Positions 44,432 through 57,300 of a stretch of DNA of 64,000 bases are shown here, piece by piece. This DNA comes from Saccharum officinarum (taxonomy: Eukaryota; Streptophyta; Magnoliopsida; Poales; Poaceae). The translations under genes and the position numbers were made by a program. The stretch spans positions 64,743,737 to 64,807,736 of the forward strand of contig CM036170.1 in NCBI GenBank assembly GCA_020631735.1, read 5' to 3'. Numbering within the stretch: the first letter of the stretch is position 1; each line of letters begins with the position of its first letter. The notes beneath the pieces were generated by a model. The model was not told where the DNA came from. It did no database searches and was given only the letters and a program-made list of their open reading frames with translations.

Positions 44432-45479
44432 ATCCAGCTGGAGTAGTCCGATTCGGTGGACTTAAAAACCCCGAACCATCGCTGGGAGGTAACTCGATAT
44501 TTATCTACATTTAATTTTTGCATAGCATATTTACTTATTCATGCATAGAAAAAAAATAATAAAAATCAATCTCATGGCACAATTATTAAAGTCCCATATA
44601 ATTAATATTTACCGAGCGTGAAAACCTCTGGTAAATAATAATCACTATGGTGGCAGAAAAATATAAAAATACCATCATTAGAATTCTAATTTTTCATAGA
44701 TACATAAAAGTAATTTTTTTTGCATACTTGTGTGATTATACGATATAAATACGGAGACATACGGACCCATAGGACCCACCTCAATCACCTCACATCACTT
44801 CACTTCACCACCTTCACTCTCCTCCATTCTTTTTCAACCACCACATCACATGGAGCGTCGGCAGGTGAAGGCATCTCTTAATCACGAAGCAAGGAAGTTA
44901 GTGGAGGAAGGGATGGATGAGTAGGCCCCACATGGGGCCGGTCGGCCCCACCACCAGGCCGGCCGGCCTCCCTCTCTCGCGCCTATAAAAAGGTTGCTTC
45001 TCCCTCTACTCCACACACCGCAAAACACTCAGAAAACATACCCCCAACTCAAAATTCCAAAATCCAAGTACGGTTTGAGAATTCTTAGTTTTTGAGTAGA
45101 TTCTAGAAGTTCTTGAGTGGAGAGAAGTATTCTGAAATTTTTAGAGCCACATTGAGATAAAAATCAGTAAGAGAGAAGTGCTAGAAGTTGTTTAGAAAAT
45201 CATTTAGTATGGAGAAGTGCTGCCCGAATAATCTAAGTACTAGGAGAAGTCAAGATATAAAATTTTCAACTTGAACGACTGACTTTCGGATCACTAACTC
45301 CTAACTATTTATTTATTCTAACCCCTCATTATTTCCACCAGTTGTGTTTGTATTTCTGTCTGTGTAACAGGATGAGTGGACTCAAGAAAACACTTAGGAG
45401 TGCGGCTGGAGTATTCTCTTTTCGCAAGAGAACCCGCTCCTAGACCGGATCATCATCATGAGTTGGTTCTGACTTAGAC

Positions 45480-46663
45480 ATGCCATCCGTGTCCCGATCC
45501 TCGTCCGCCAGCCAGCCAGAACACCACGTACTCCTTCAACAGCGTCATATAAAGCTTCGCACCACCTACGAGAAGGATCTGATGAGATTGTACAAAGATC
45601 GTGAGTTCGAGCATACCCCAACCTTTGAACCCTATTTCTTACAAAAAACAGGTATGAATGCTGAATTCGATCTTATTTTTCGCAATATTGGATGGGATAA
45701 TAATTAGAGTATTTCGGAGGATAGATACAAATTACTTACTTTAGAATTCATCTGCACTCTATCTTTCACCGAGACTTATGTTTCATTTAGGCTATTTAAC
45801 AAACAGTATGAATTTACTTGGAAAGAATTCAGCCTCAAACTAGGATTCCCTGATGCTTGCGGAGTAGAAATAGATGAACTTTTGAGCGATTTTCATAGAG
45901 AGCAATTTTGGGAAGATATTTCGGGCAAAGACTACTCTTCCGACCTATGCACGAATGACATTCACAATCCCACTTTGAGAATTATACATAAATGGTTAGG
46001 GATCACTTTCTTTCCTAGGAGGGAAGGTCACATAGTTAGGATCGAGAAGATGAAATTAATGTATGCTATGATCAAGAAACGTAAAATATCTCCTATTAGG
46101 CTCATGGTAACATTCTGGGCTATCCTTCACACTTTGCGAGGCCCTATCACCATCACTTCTTGGATTACATGTCTTACAAAAAATCTAAATTTGTTAGGGA
46201 ATGCTAGTATTACCTACATCTCCACACCCGCCGATCTCTTGACATTTACTTTTTCAGTCAAGCACATCTGTTGAAACAAAAGGGCAATAGAATCTTTGTA
46301 ACATACAAGGGATTTGTAAATGAATATGAACTGCCGAACAGACCACTTGGTCTATATGCCGTGGAGATGTAGGTAATACTAGCATTTTTGCTTGATTTGC
46401 AGAGACCAACCAGGGGAGTTGGAAGAAATCCGTCCGCCAGAATAACGAGAAACACTGTGCCTAGGTACACAGGGGAAGATGGTGCACCCCTGCACCAGCT
46501 TTCACTCACTATCAAGAATTTGACCAACCAGGACTATCTGAACCGAGACACCAGGCATGGGAAGATCAAACTTCCTATGATCCGCCCACGCCAGAAGAAA
46601 ATTAGGGGCAATGTAATTTTTCTAATTATGTTCCGTAGGAATACGAAGATTCGGCGTACATCT
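45480..46663 (+). pseudogene. Athila ORF1-like frame, 5' part, split by nested insertion
   Basis: A frame with LRTTYEKDLMRLYKDREFEH, a stop at about 45705, then LTLEFICTLSF, FRLFNKQYEFTWKEFSLKLG, DFHREQFWEDISG and NPTLRIIHKWLGITFFPR. The pattern matches the ORF1-type protein of Athila-group elements. A frameshift lies near 46250, after which KQKGNRIFVTYKGF and NRPLGLYAVEM follow in another frame. The 3' part continues after the inner element at 58602. Function unknown; not intact. Confidence 0.7.
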
Positions 46664-49600
46664 TGTGGCAGAACCGCCTAATTTAATGCCCTCCCAAGAG
46701 TACTTGTCTTCCATTAGACACTAAGTACCCAAGGGAGAGCAATAAACTCTGCGATTCCGTCGAGCACACCCGAGGGAGAACTCGAAAATCCACATTTTTA
46801 CCTCAGGATCATAAATGAGAGATAAAGCTTACAACATCTTTACCATTTCTTACATCACTTTTAGTACAACATCAGGGTAATCCATTGTTTAATTATAACA
46901 GTGGAAAATAAAATGTTATCAGAGTTCAGCGGAAATGAAACCATTTGATGATGAGTTAAATATTATCATGATGAACATTTATATACAAGAATTCATAATA
47001 GGTGGTAAATCTTTCCTTTGTAAAACATTTTTGGTGAGAGTTATAAATCAACTCTATATCCGCAACGTAAGGGAAATCCTCACTGAGCCCACCAGGAGGT
47101 TTCCACACATAAAAGTCAGCTTCAAGAACACCTGTCACCTGCAACAGGGTAGAACAAACCCTGAGTACTCAATTGTACTCCGCAAGACTTACCCGTCAGA
47201 AGGAAAGAAAAGACTCCAAGGATATGCAAGGCTATCTGGCTTGTGGGTTATTGCAGGAAGCATTACTAAAGGTGCATCCTTATATTTAACTTTTATTAGC
47301 AGTCATTGGTAGTTCATTAACCCACCATTCTATGTAAGCACCAAAGCTACTTTCAAGCATGTAGTAAGCAATCAGAACCATTTCACCATCTTCCACAGTT
47401 CTTACTACGATGCCAGATTATAGTCATGTCGGACCGTCAAATTGACGGCGATTCGCGAATCAATGTAGCCCAGCTGGGTACCCCGAAAAACACACGCCCC
47501 ACCCGTACCGAGGTACAAACAGGACCAACCCATTATCCTCCTGTCAAGAGAACCGAGTCCCCGTCCATACTGGGACTCCAAGCCCCCGCCCTCTCGCGGT
47601 GCTTAGACCTCCTAATACCCATATATAATCCACCTTCAGTTGGTCCGGATGGAGCCGGAACCCATGACAAGAGAATAACAAGTCTTTCTAGCCCCCATCC
47701 GCTAGTATATGCTCGGGATAAGTAGGTCTGTGACCTGACTATGGAATCCAATGCAACGAACGGTCCTTAATCGACACAGGCGGAACAAATGCAACCAGAG
47801 CCCCGCTCTGTTGCCCAACCAGGTCCAAATCCATCCAAGCCCGTTCCGCCCGGTCTCCAATTATCATTCAAATATGTTCCATGTGGTAGTAACATGATAA
47901 TAATAACAATAATATATTTCCTATCTCTCGCGAGTGACGGGCAATCACTCGACTTCTACCGGAGTCCTGTAGCATAGCAATCTACACGATCTTGACATAC
48001 TAGTAAGACTCATGGGATCAGGATATATATATGCAAGTGGGTTTCATTCAACTCCTTAAAACTTAATGCACAAGCATAAATAAAGTGTAGAATAATAGAG
48101 GTTATGCACCGGGGCTTGCCTGGGTGAGATTTAACCAAGAGTTAGCATTCCACCATGGCGCCACGATCATCAAGGCACCACCCTTTCTGCTACTCCAGAT
48201 GACTTCGCGATCCACCATCATTCCTATTGTGATATACGTGGATGCAATGTTGAGACGTAATTAAAAGACAGCAACCGCAACTCTCGTCGTACGACTACGT
48301 CTCGTAAGCTAACGAGCTAGCCACACACCAACTTACTAGGCCACGTATCCACGTTGTCGATTCAAACGTTATTTCTCAACAAGTGTTGTAGTTATATAAA
48401 CCCGAGGTGTCGCGTTATTCATTTTATCGATTTACTACATATTCAAACTAGAGCTTATTAATTATCCTAGCAACTAATTATTTTGGAGCTACAAAAATTA
48501 CCGTGGACACCTAGTAATACTAGAAGCTTGTGGTAAAATTTTTAAAGTTAGCACTATCATCATTTGGCCATAAGAATTCCGACAAATTTATTCTTGAATA
48601 AGATGGAGCACCTTACTTTACTTAGAGAACTCCTGAAAACATTATATATAAAAAAAATGTGAACCAATTATACCAACAGTTAGTTTATGATTTTAGGAAC
48701 CTAACCAAATTGGTTTCGCAATTTTTGGACTTCTACACACTTCTAATTTGAATTTACAAGTTTGGTCTATGAACTAAACTAAGAAATTGCTTTATAAAGG
48801 GAAAGGGCCAACTGCAACCAATCGGCCCAGTGACTGAAACGGCCCGCGAGCAACGTGGCCGCGCGCCAACAGGCTGGCCCAGCAGGCCCGCTCGCGCCTG
48901 CTACGGGATTTTTGCAAAAAGGACCCCACACTATTGAGAAATTGAACGACCCTAGGAGCTACTATTACGCAAGAGAGGAACTTCACACTGCAGTCCCCAG
49001 ATTTTGCTGTCTTCGCAGTGAGCCGGTCCCTGCCGTCCCCTGCGCGCGCCGGCGCGGCTCCGGCCGGCACCGGGCGGTCACGCCGGACGTAAGGGCGAAA
49101 CCCCGGTCTGACGCGCAGGCCGATGAGCACTGTTGGCCCACAACGAAGCCCCGAGAGGTGGTTGGAAGGCAAACGGTGCCTCCTAGCACCCAGCCCACGC
49201 TGGCGGACCGCCCGCCATGGTGGCGCTCCTGTTCTGACGACTCTGCGGCCTAACGAGGTGATTGAGATCGTGGGGGAGCAGAAGGGACTCACCGTGAACC
49301 CAGCCGCGCAATGGGTTGAGGTAGGGAAACACCGGGGTGCTCTGGCCACGTGCGCCTGAACCCCGCGGCGGCGCTCCGAGGTGGCACGGCCGCGCCCGCG
49401 CTCCGGCGATGCATGCCCTGGCCAAAAAGAAGTGAGCACCGGGTAGAGGAGGTCTAGACAAGCTCAGAGGTACAAACAATTGAGCTGCCATCAACTCTAT
49501 GACCTTGCCCCCCGATCAACCGGTGCGGCGGCGCCCATGGCCGGAGGCGAGGAAAGCTTGAAATTGGTCACCCACGGACCACGGCTGCGTTTGAAGAGAA

Positions 49601-50956
49601 CGAGGCATCCAGAGAACTCCCTATTCTACCCACTGGCACGAGCAATTTGGACTAAGACGTGCAGAGCTTAGGTGAATTTGGAAGGCGGGGAGTGCGGTGG
49701 CGGTAGCAGCACTTGGCGAGCCGAGCGGTTAAAAACGAGGCAAAGTTGACCTGTAGCAGCACCTGCCCAAGGGCTTGGCGTGGTTGCTGGGACGAAAGAC
49801 GGTGAAGGCACCGTGACGACCACGCCACAGCGGTCACCACCGCGGTTCAGTCCTGCGCGTGGTCTGCCCTACGAGCGGGACGTGCACCCTACGGCAGAGA
49901 CCTGGCCGTAGCCAGCCGGGGCTGACCAATGCCCGGGCGAGGTGCAGCGCAGCCCCTCCCGGACGCATGAGCCGGTCAGTGGCAATCAGCCCGCCACGCC
50001 TGTCGAGGACAGTGGTGCCCGCTCGTGGTGACCGTGCCCCAGGGGCCAAGCGGCCGAAAACGTGTGTTGCACGAATTTTAAAGCGTGCCCAACTTCTACC
50101 CCAGCTAGGTTAAAACTAAACCACCTTGACAAGGCTCAAGAAGGTATATACAGCTACTAGTAGGAGCAACAAACTTAGACAAAGGTGAACTAGAGAGTAG
50201 AGTGGAGACGTGCCAACTTGGGACTGCCAACCAGTGCTCGAGGTCAAGAGTGAGCTGGCCAACAGCGCGTTCTAGCGAAGTTAGGCAATTTCTAAGGCAG
50301 GCAACAAGACGTCCAACCCAACTACCACCTATGCCATACTCAAGTGCTGACCTCGATGCAACTAACGGTACAAGAATATAAAGCTATTGTTTAAGAAATT
50401 TAGTTAGAATTTTAATGCCAAAACGGCATTGTCGTTATTGCCTCGGACTTGGAAAACAAACAAGGGTTAGGTCCTAACTAGCAGTCAGTAGCACTTTAGT
50501 CTTGATTTATAAAAGGTCTGAACCTTGCTAATTTCAACTAACAATTATCTCATGGCATAGCCCATACTTTTTACTAGCCTATGGAAACAAAATATTAAGG
50601 CACTAGTTAATTAGTTTGCCCAACATAATTTGCCGCAATTGACACTTTTAAACATAAGTTCCAATATGGTTGACTTAACAGAAACACTTATCTTAATTTC
50701 AAGTCTGATCTCTTAGCTCCCAAAAGTACTAGCTAGCAGTATTTACTCTCTAAAATTAAGTTGCATTCTCATCTACATAACTTGCTCATCAAATTTTATT
50801 AAGTACTACATTCAATTGGTATTTTATTTTTATTTATAGAAATTCGATTATCATTTTATGTGCGTTGCAATTTTAAAACCCGCGGAATTTATTTTGTTAA
50901 TTTCTTTTAGACCTTAATCGCATGCTAAGTAAGTTAGTAACACCAGGGGTGTTACA
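46664..50956 (-). repeat. 3' LTR of the LARD-like element
   Basis: Minus-strand LTR starting TGTAACACCCCTGG (at 50956) and ending CGGTTCTGCCACA (at 46664). A GC-rich centre (48830-50060) is flanked by AT-rich arms. The open frames in the centre (up to 215 codons) have no domain and occur in both LTR copies. Confidence 0.93.
47139..47192 (-). promoter_or_regulatory. Conserved GTAAGT...TTGCAG block with stem-loop (LTR copy 1)
   Basis: On the minus strand, GTAAGT at 47192 and TTGCAG ending at 47139 bracket 54 bases with an inverted repeat GAGTAC-N6-GTACTC (47163-47180). The same design occurs in the older LTR at 63285-63341. It could be a small intron or an RNA structure. Confidence 0.5.
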
Positions 50957-50975
50957 TCCTTCCCCCCTTAAAAAG
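50957..50975 (-). other. Polypurine tract of the LARD-like element
   Basis: The minus strand reads TTAAGGGGGGAAGGA immediately before the 3' LTR. It would prime plus-strand DNA synthesis. Confidence 0.8.
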
Positions 50976-52757
50976 GATCTCGTCCCGAGATCCGGAACCA
51001 GAAACAAAAGAGGGAAGCACGATTACATTCACAGATCTGAGCTTACATGAGAGGTTACACGACTTCAAACGCTAAACCACTCTGGAATCTAGAGATAGCA
51101 TGGCTAAAACCAATCTAATACAACTCACAACCTCTCTAGAAATCGACGAAGACGGGGACAATGGAAAAGCAGAAGGAAAACGATTATCCAGAACATGGCG
51201 TATGCCCAACACAGCCAGAAATTGGAGACTGGTACAAAGATCATTGCGAACTCTAAAACCTAAACTAACCAGGGATGAACTTGAACTTCTCCATGGAAAC
51301 CAGATCCCTTCTTCTCAAGTTACACCATTGCCTCTGACTAGCAACCCTAGATCTGCGAGCAACGACTGGATCTCGTAGCCCTACCTCCAACCACTTCTTC
51401 CCGACGGCTTCCCGAGCCTCTCCTACCTAAGCGCTGACGGAGGAAGTTGATACTATGAGCTCAACTCCAGATCTGGGGGTTGAATGGAGGAGGAACAAGC
51501 AAGGTGGCATTATAAAAGCTTGGTGGACGGAGGTGGTGATGCAGTGCACCGGAAGCGGAGGAGATGGGAATCACTGGGGGGTCACAAGGTGGGGAGAGCA
51601 TCGGCCCTGGTGCGCTCCCTGTGCGAGCTTGAGTGGGGCAAAGGAGAAAGGAGGGGATGGGGTTCGCTCGACTAGGAGGCATGCGAGCAACGGGGCCCCA
51701 AATGAAAAGAAAGAGGGGGAGGTCTGGTATGGGGATGAGAGCGAGAATCAAGAGCCGACACGGGTGCCGGGATCAGAGGGGCGTACAGTGCGATAAGACG
51801 AGGCGAGTGCGGCACAACGCCGTGGCTACATGGGAGCGGCACACACAGTCCCACCACAGACGGCGTCCGCAGGGCACACAGTGACAGCGACCCGGCATGC
51901 GTAGCGTTGTCAAACCGGTCATAGGAACGACGTCGAGTCAGGCAATTCAACTTCTCTGACCTACGTGCGGGCTAACTTTCCTGTTGTTTTTCTCTTTCTT
52001 CTTTTCCTTTCTTCAAAAACCTTGTTACTTTGACAGAGCACAATTCCATCAACCCGTTGTGGATTTCCCGTTTGAACACAAGGATATTTTTACCAAAGAG
52101 AATTTTTATAGCAAGAGCAGTACCGCGGTGTAACTCGGTAACAACACTTGGTCAACAACCTCGATACCAGCGCGCGCCGAGCAGCGTCACCATGTGGCAG
52201 CTGTTCCACAGGTGGCCCTCGGTTCCGTCGCGGCACCATAAGCTATTAACTAAGTAACTATTACCAACTTACTCGCAGTAAAAGCAACGGGGTCATAGAC
52301 CACAGAATCAGAGGAGTAAGGGAAAATTCAGGCAACACGGGTTCCTTTCAAAATAAGGAACAAGTAAAGTAAATCCCAAGGCGGATTTAAATCAAGGGAA
52401 TTCAAATGTTCTGCTGGGACATCCACAATTAGTGATACAGTGTCCTCTGTTTTCCAATTACGGCCGATCTGCTGCACCTGAATAGTTGTTCCCTTTGTAA
52501 CCTGCTTGTCGTCGTCTCAAGAACCCTAAGCAAATCGAACGAGGCCTAAGGAAAAATCGACGTAGCAAAAACTCATTACCAACGGCCTTACACGGGTGCA
52601 ACATACATGCATTCACTCTCCCACACTCGACACATCGCTCGAAACGTACAACCAGACGGCCTTAACAACTACGGATGTGGTACAACGGAAAGATTACAAC
52701 ACTAGGGAACAACGATGAAAAGCACTACTAACGACGGCTACATCTCCTCTAGGACAA
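50976..52757. other. LARD-like internal domain, non-coding part
   Basis: No frame with recognisable domain. A near-palindrome (GGATCTCGTCCCGAGATCC) lies at 50979-50997, close to the polypurine tract. Several 60-110 codon frames at 51100-51950 have no domain and no conserved motif that I know. Confidence 0.6.
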
Positions 52758-53657
52758 CTAATCTACTTCGTCGGCCCAAACGGCTTCCTTCCTGGGCTCC
52801 TGGGGTTCTTCTGCCGCACTAGGTTGTGGATCTACTCCTTCTTGTGGTGGTGGCTGGGTGAGGGGAAGCAATGACTCTACTTCTGAGGCTTCCGTGGGTG
52901 GAGGTGCTGCAAAACCAGTTCTCCTTCTCTCCAGTGGATGGACAGGGATCCCCTCCAAGATCAAGGGTTCCTGCCTTTCCGTGGCCATCGTCCTACGCTT
53001 GGCCCGGGTGACAAGATAGGCGTCCTCCAGCTCCTGGGCATGACGGTCTTGGTCCACCTTGACGGCCTCCGCCATGGCAGCCTCTCGACTCTCAGCGGCT
53101 GCTAGATTGGCATGAGCTTCAGCAAGCTGCACTTCGAGCATCCTGGAGAAGATCTCGGCTTCCTCAGCTCGGTGGAGACACTCTCTTAGCTCCGAGGCCT
53201 GCCGGTCGTACTGCTCATCCAGAGCGAGCAAGTACGTGGTCAGGTGCACCACGGTCGGGTTGTCCTCTTGCACGTCCTGACCCCGCAAGGCCTCCATGCG
53301 AGCCCTCCATACTCGCCGATTCTTGTCCAAAGGTGGAAAGAACCGCATGGGGGTACGAGCAATGGGCTGCTCATAGATCTGGCACAGATGTCGCAAGGCT
53401 TTGCGGGCCACAACCTGGTAGGTGTCGCCGAAGCGAAACCCGGTTGCGGTCACATTCCAGGCTTCAGTGACGTCGGGAAACTCCTCACTCTTGCCAATGT
53501 AGATGGTGACCTTGCATCGCTCCATGCCATGCTTCATGTACTCACGACCCTCATACTCAGGACGCTCCCGAATGCCGAGTTTTTGCAGGGTAGCATACAG
53601 GATTTTGGGAAAACCCTCGGTGTTCAGGCAGTAGCTGCTAACCCAAACTCCTGCCAT
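52758..53657 (-). CDS. Intact 299-aa ORF of the LARD-like element, unknown function
   Basis: A clean ATG-to-TAG frame in the sense of the element, about 630 bases after the primer-binding site. The N-part (residues 1-115) is compact, with GVWVSSYCLNTEGFPKIL, CKVTIYIGKSEEFPDVTEAW and TYQVVARKALRHLCQIYEQP. A long, probably coiled-coil segment follows at about 140-215 (ELRECLHRAEEAEIFSRM, AEAHANLAAAESREAAMA). The C-part is rich in Pro, Glu and Ser (PLTQPPPQEGVDPQPSAAEE). It has no zinc knuckle, protease motif or polymerase signature, so it is not a usual gag-pol. It could be a gag-like packaging protein, a captured host gene or a domesticated structural protein. I do not recognise the family. 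Being intact in a young element suggests it may still be expressed. Confidence 0.7.
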   Translation of the reverse strand: MAGVWVSSYCLNTEGFPKILYATLQKLGIRERPEYEGREYMKHGMERCKVTIYIGKSEEFPDVTEAWNVTATGFRFGDTYQVVARKALRHLCQIYEQPIARTPMRFFPPLDKNRRVWRARMEALRGQDVQEDNPTVVHLTTYLLALDEQYDRQASELRECLHRAEEAEIFSRMLEVQLAEAHANLAAAESREAAMAEAVKVDQDRHAQELEDAYLVTRAKRRTMATERQEPLILEGIPVHPLERRRTGFAAPPPTEASEVESLLPLTQPPPQEGVDPQPSAAEEPQEPRKEAVWADEVD

Positions 53658-54288
53658 CCTAGGTGGGTGGTGGTTGCAAGGAAGGCTTGAGGAGAAGCTT
53701 GCTCAAGAGAAAAGGGCTAAGCGAGCTGGAATGCACTGAGTGGTGACACAAAGTGGCTGGGCTTGGCCCCCTTAAAAAGGCAGAGCGGCCAGTGGTCCTG
53801 GCGCAGACCACCCTCGAGCCATGTGTGGGAACCAGTAAAAGTACAACAACAGGATTTTTACGCACACGAGGTGGGCGGTGTCCGAGGCCATAAAGACTAG
53901 CACGGTTGCAGGGCAGAGGTCCGACAAGGGCGCAGAAGGAGTGCCGAAAACGTAAGCCCCGACAGTCATGAATCACGAGCGAACGCGAAACACGAAGCCA
54001 CCGTACAACAGTAACTCCGGGACAGGGACGCGTGGTACCTAGAAACAGGGCACCTGCAAGTAGGACTCGCACGATGACTATAGCAAAATAGCGCGTCTGA
54101 CTTTAGGACCGCACGCTACACACCAGTTAGTTTACCGGACGAAAGCCTACTTAAACTTATTCCGAAGACTTAACTATAGTAATAGGGCTACTTATATAAC
54201 TTCGTATGCAAACGCCCTAACTTTTTGCAAAAATATGTTGCCAAATTTTAATTTAGAAAAGAGTTTTGAAGCTTTATTTCCTCATTTA

Positions 54289-54303
54289 TGCTCTGATACC
54301 ACC
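54289..54303 (-). other. Primer-binding site (initiator tRNA-Met type) of the LARD-like element
   Basis: The minus strand reads GGTGGTATCAGAGCA directly after the 5' LTR end CTGCCACA; TGGTATCAGAGC is the plant Met-initiator consensus. Confidence 0.85.
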
Positions 54304-57300
54304 TGTGGCAGAACCGCCTAATTTAATGCCCTCCCAAGAGTACTTGTCTTCCATTAGACACTAAGTACCCAAGGGAGAGCAATAAACTCTGCGATTCCGT
54401 CGAGCACACCCGAGGGAGAACTCGAAAATCCACATTTTTACCTCAGGATCATAAATGAGAGATAAAGCTTACAACATCTTTACCATTTCTTACATCACTT
54501 TTAGTACAACATCAGGGTAATCCATTGTTTAATTATAACAGTGGAAAATAAAATGTTATCAGAGTTCAGCGGAAATGAAACCATTTGATGATGAGTTAAA
54601 TATTATCATGATGAACATTTATATACAAGAATTCATAATAGGTGGTAAATCTTTCCTTTGTAAAACATTTTTGGTGAGAGTTATAAATCAACTCTATATC
54701 CGCAACGTAAGGGAAATCCTCACTGAGCCCACCAGGAGGTTTCCACACATAAAAGTCAGCTTCAAGAACACCTGTCACCTGCAACAGGGTAGAACAAACC
54801 CTGAGTACTCAATTGTACTCCGCAAGACTTACCCGTCAGAAGGAAAGAAAAGACTCCAAGGATATGCAAGGCTATCTGGCTTGTGGGTTATTGCAGGAAG
54901 CATTACTAAAGGTGCATCCTTATATTTAACTTTTATTAGCAGTCATTGGTAGTTCATTAACCCACCATTCTATGTAAGCACCAAAGCTACTTTCAAGCAT
55001 GTAGTAAGCAATCAGAACCATTTCACCATCTTCCACAGTTCTTACTACGATGCCAGATTATAGTCATGTCGGACCGTCAAATTGACGGCGATTCGCGAAT
55101 CAATGTAGCCCAGCTGGGTACCCCGAAAAACACACGCCCCACCCGTACCGAGGTACAAACAGGACCAACCCATTATCCTCCTGTCAAGAGAACCGAGTCC
55201 CCGTCCATACTGGGACTCCAAGCCCCCGCCCTCTCGCGGTGCTTAGACCTCCTAATACCCATATATAATCCACCTTCAGTTGGTCCGGATGGAGCCGGAA
55301 CCCATGACAAGAGAATAACAAGTCTTTCTAGCCCCCATCCGCTAGTATATGCTCGGGATAAGTAGGTCTGTGACCTGACTATGGAATCCAATGCAACGAA
55401 CGGTCCTTAATCGACACAGGCGGAACAAATGCAACCAGAGCCCCGCTCTGTTGCCCAACCAGGTCCAAATCCATCCAAGCCCGTTCCGCCCGGTCTCCAA
55501 TTATCATTCAAATATGTTCCATGTGGTAGTAACATGATAATAATAACAATAATATATTTCCTATCTCTCGCGAGTGACGGGCAATCACTCGACTTCTACC
55601 GGAGTCCTGTAGCATAGCAATCTACACGATCTTGACATACTAGTAAGACTCATGGGATCAGGATATATATATGCAAGTGGGTTTCATTCAACTCCTTAAA
55701 ACTTAATGCACAAGCATAAATAAAGTGTAGAATAATAGAGGTTATGCACCGGGGCTTGCCTGGGTGAGATTTAACCAAGAGTTAGCATTCCACCATGGCG
55801 CCACGATCATCAAGGCACCACCCTTTCTGCTACTCCAGATGACTTCGCGATCCACCATCATTCCTATTGTGATATACGTGGATGCAATGTTGAGACGTAA
55901 TTAAAAGACAGCAACCGCAACTCTCGTCGTACGACTACGTCTCGTAAGCTAACGAGCTAGCCACACACCAACTTACTAGGCCACGTATCCACGTTGTCGA
56001 TTCAAACGTTATTTCTCAACAAGTGTTGTAGTTATATAAACCCGAGGTGTCGCGTTATTCATTTTATCGATTTACTACATATTCAAACTAGAGCTTATTA
56101 ATTATCCTAGCAACTAATTATTTTGGAGCTACAAAAATTACCGTGGACACCTAGTAATACTAGAAGCTTGTGGTAAAATTTTTAAAGTTAGCACTATCAT
56201 CATTTGGCCATAAGAATTCCGACAAATTTATTCTTGAATAAGATGGAGCACCTTACTTTACTTAGAGAACTCCTGAAAACATTATATATAAAAAAAATGT
56301 GAACCAATTATACCAACAGTTAGTTTATGATTTTAGGAACCTAACCAAATTGGTTTCGCAATTTTTGGACTTCTACACACTTCTAATTTGAATTTACAAG
56401 TTTGGTCTATGAACTAAACTAAGAAATTGCTTTATAAAGGGAAAGGGCCAACTGCAACCAATCGGCCCAGTGACTGAAACGGCCCGCGAGCAACGTGGCC
56501 GCGCGCCAACAGGCTGGCCCAGCAGGCCCGCTCGCGCCTGCTACGGGATTTTTGCAAAAAGGACCCCACACTATTGAGAAATTGAACGACCCTAGGAGCT
56601 ACTATTACGCAAGAGAGGAACTTCACACTGCAGTCCCCAGATTTTGCTGTCTTCGCAGTGAGCCGGTCCCTGCCGTCCCCTGCGCGCGCCGGCGCGGCTC
56701 CGGCCGGCACCGGGCGGTCACGCCGGACGTAAGGGCGAAACCCCGGTCTGACGCGCAGGCCGATGAGCACTGTTGGCCCACAACGAAGCCCCGAGAGGTG
56801 GTTGGAAGGCAAACGGTGCCTCCTAGCACCCAGCCCACGCTGGCGGACCGCCCGCCATGGTGGCGCTCCTGTTCTGACGACTCTGCGGCCTAACGAGGTG
56901 ATTGAGATCGTGGGGGAGCAGAAGGGACTCACCGTGAACCCAGCCGCGCAATGGGTTGAGGTAGGGAAACACCGGGGTGCTCTGGCCACGTGCGCCTGAA
57001 CCCCGCGGCGGCGCTCCGAGGTGGCACGGCCGCGCCCGCGCTCCGGCGATGCATGCCCTGGCCAAAAAGAAGTGAGCACCGGGTAGAGGAGGTCTAGACA
57101 AGCTCAGAGGTACAAACAATTGAGCTGCCATCAACTCTATGACCTTGCCCCCCGATCAACCGGTGCGGCGGCGCCCATGGCCGGAGGCGAGGAAAGCTTG
57201 AAATTGGTCACCCACGGACCACGGCTGCGTTTGAAGAGAACGAGGCATCCAGAGAACTCCCTATTCTACCCACTGGCACGAGCAATTTGGACTAAGACGT

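Noticed and set aside
48792..49439. 215-codon minus-strand frame and overlapping frames in the young LTR (also at 56432-57079)
   Set aside because: They lie in the GC-rich LTR centre where long chance frames are expected, overlap other open frames on both strands, and show no domain. Their duplication only reflects the two LTRs.
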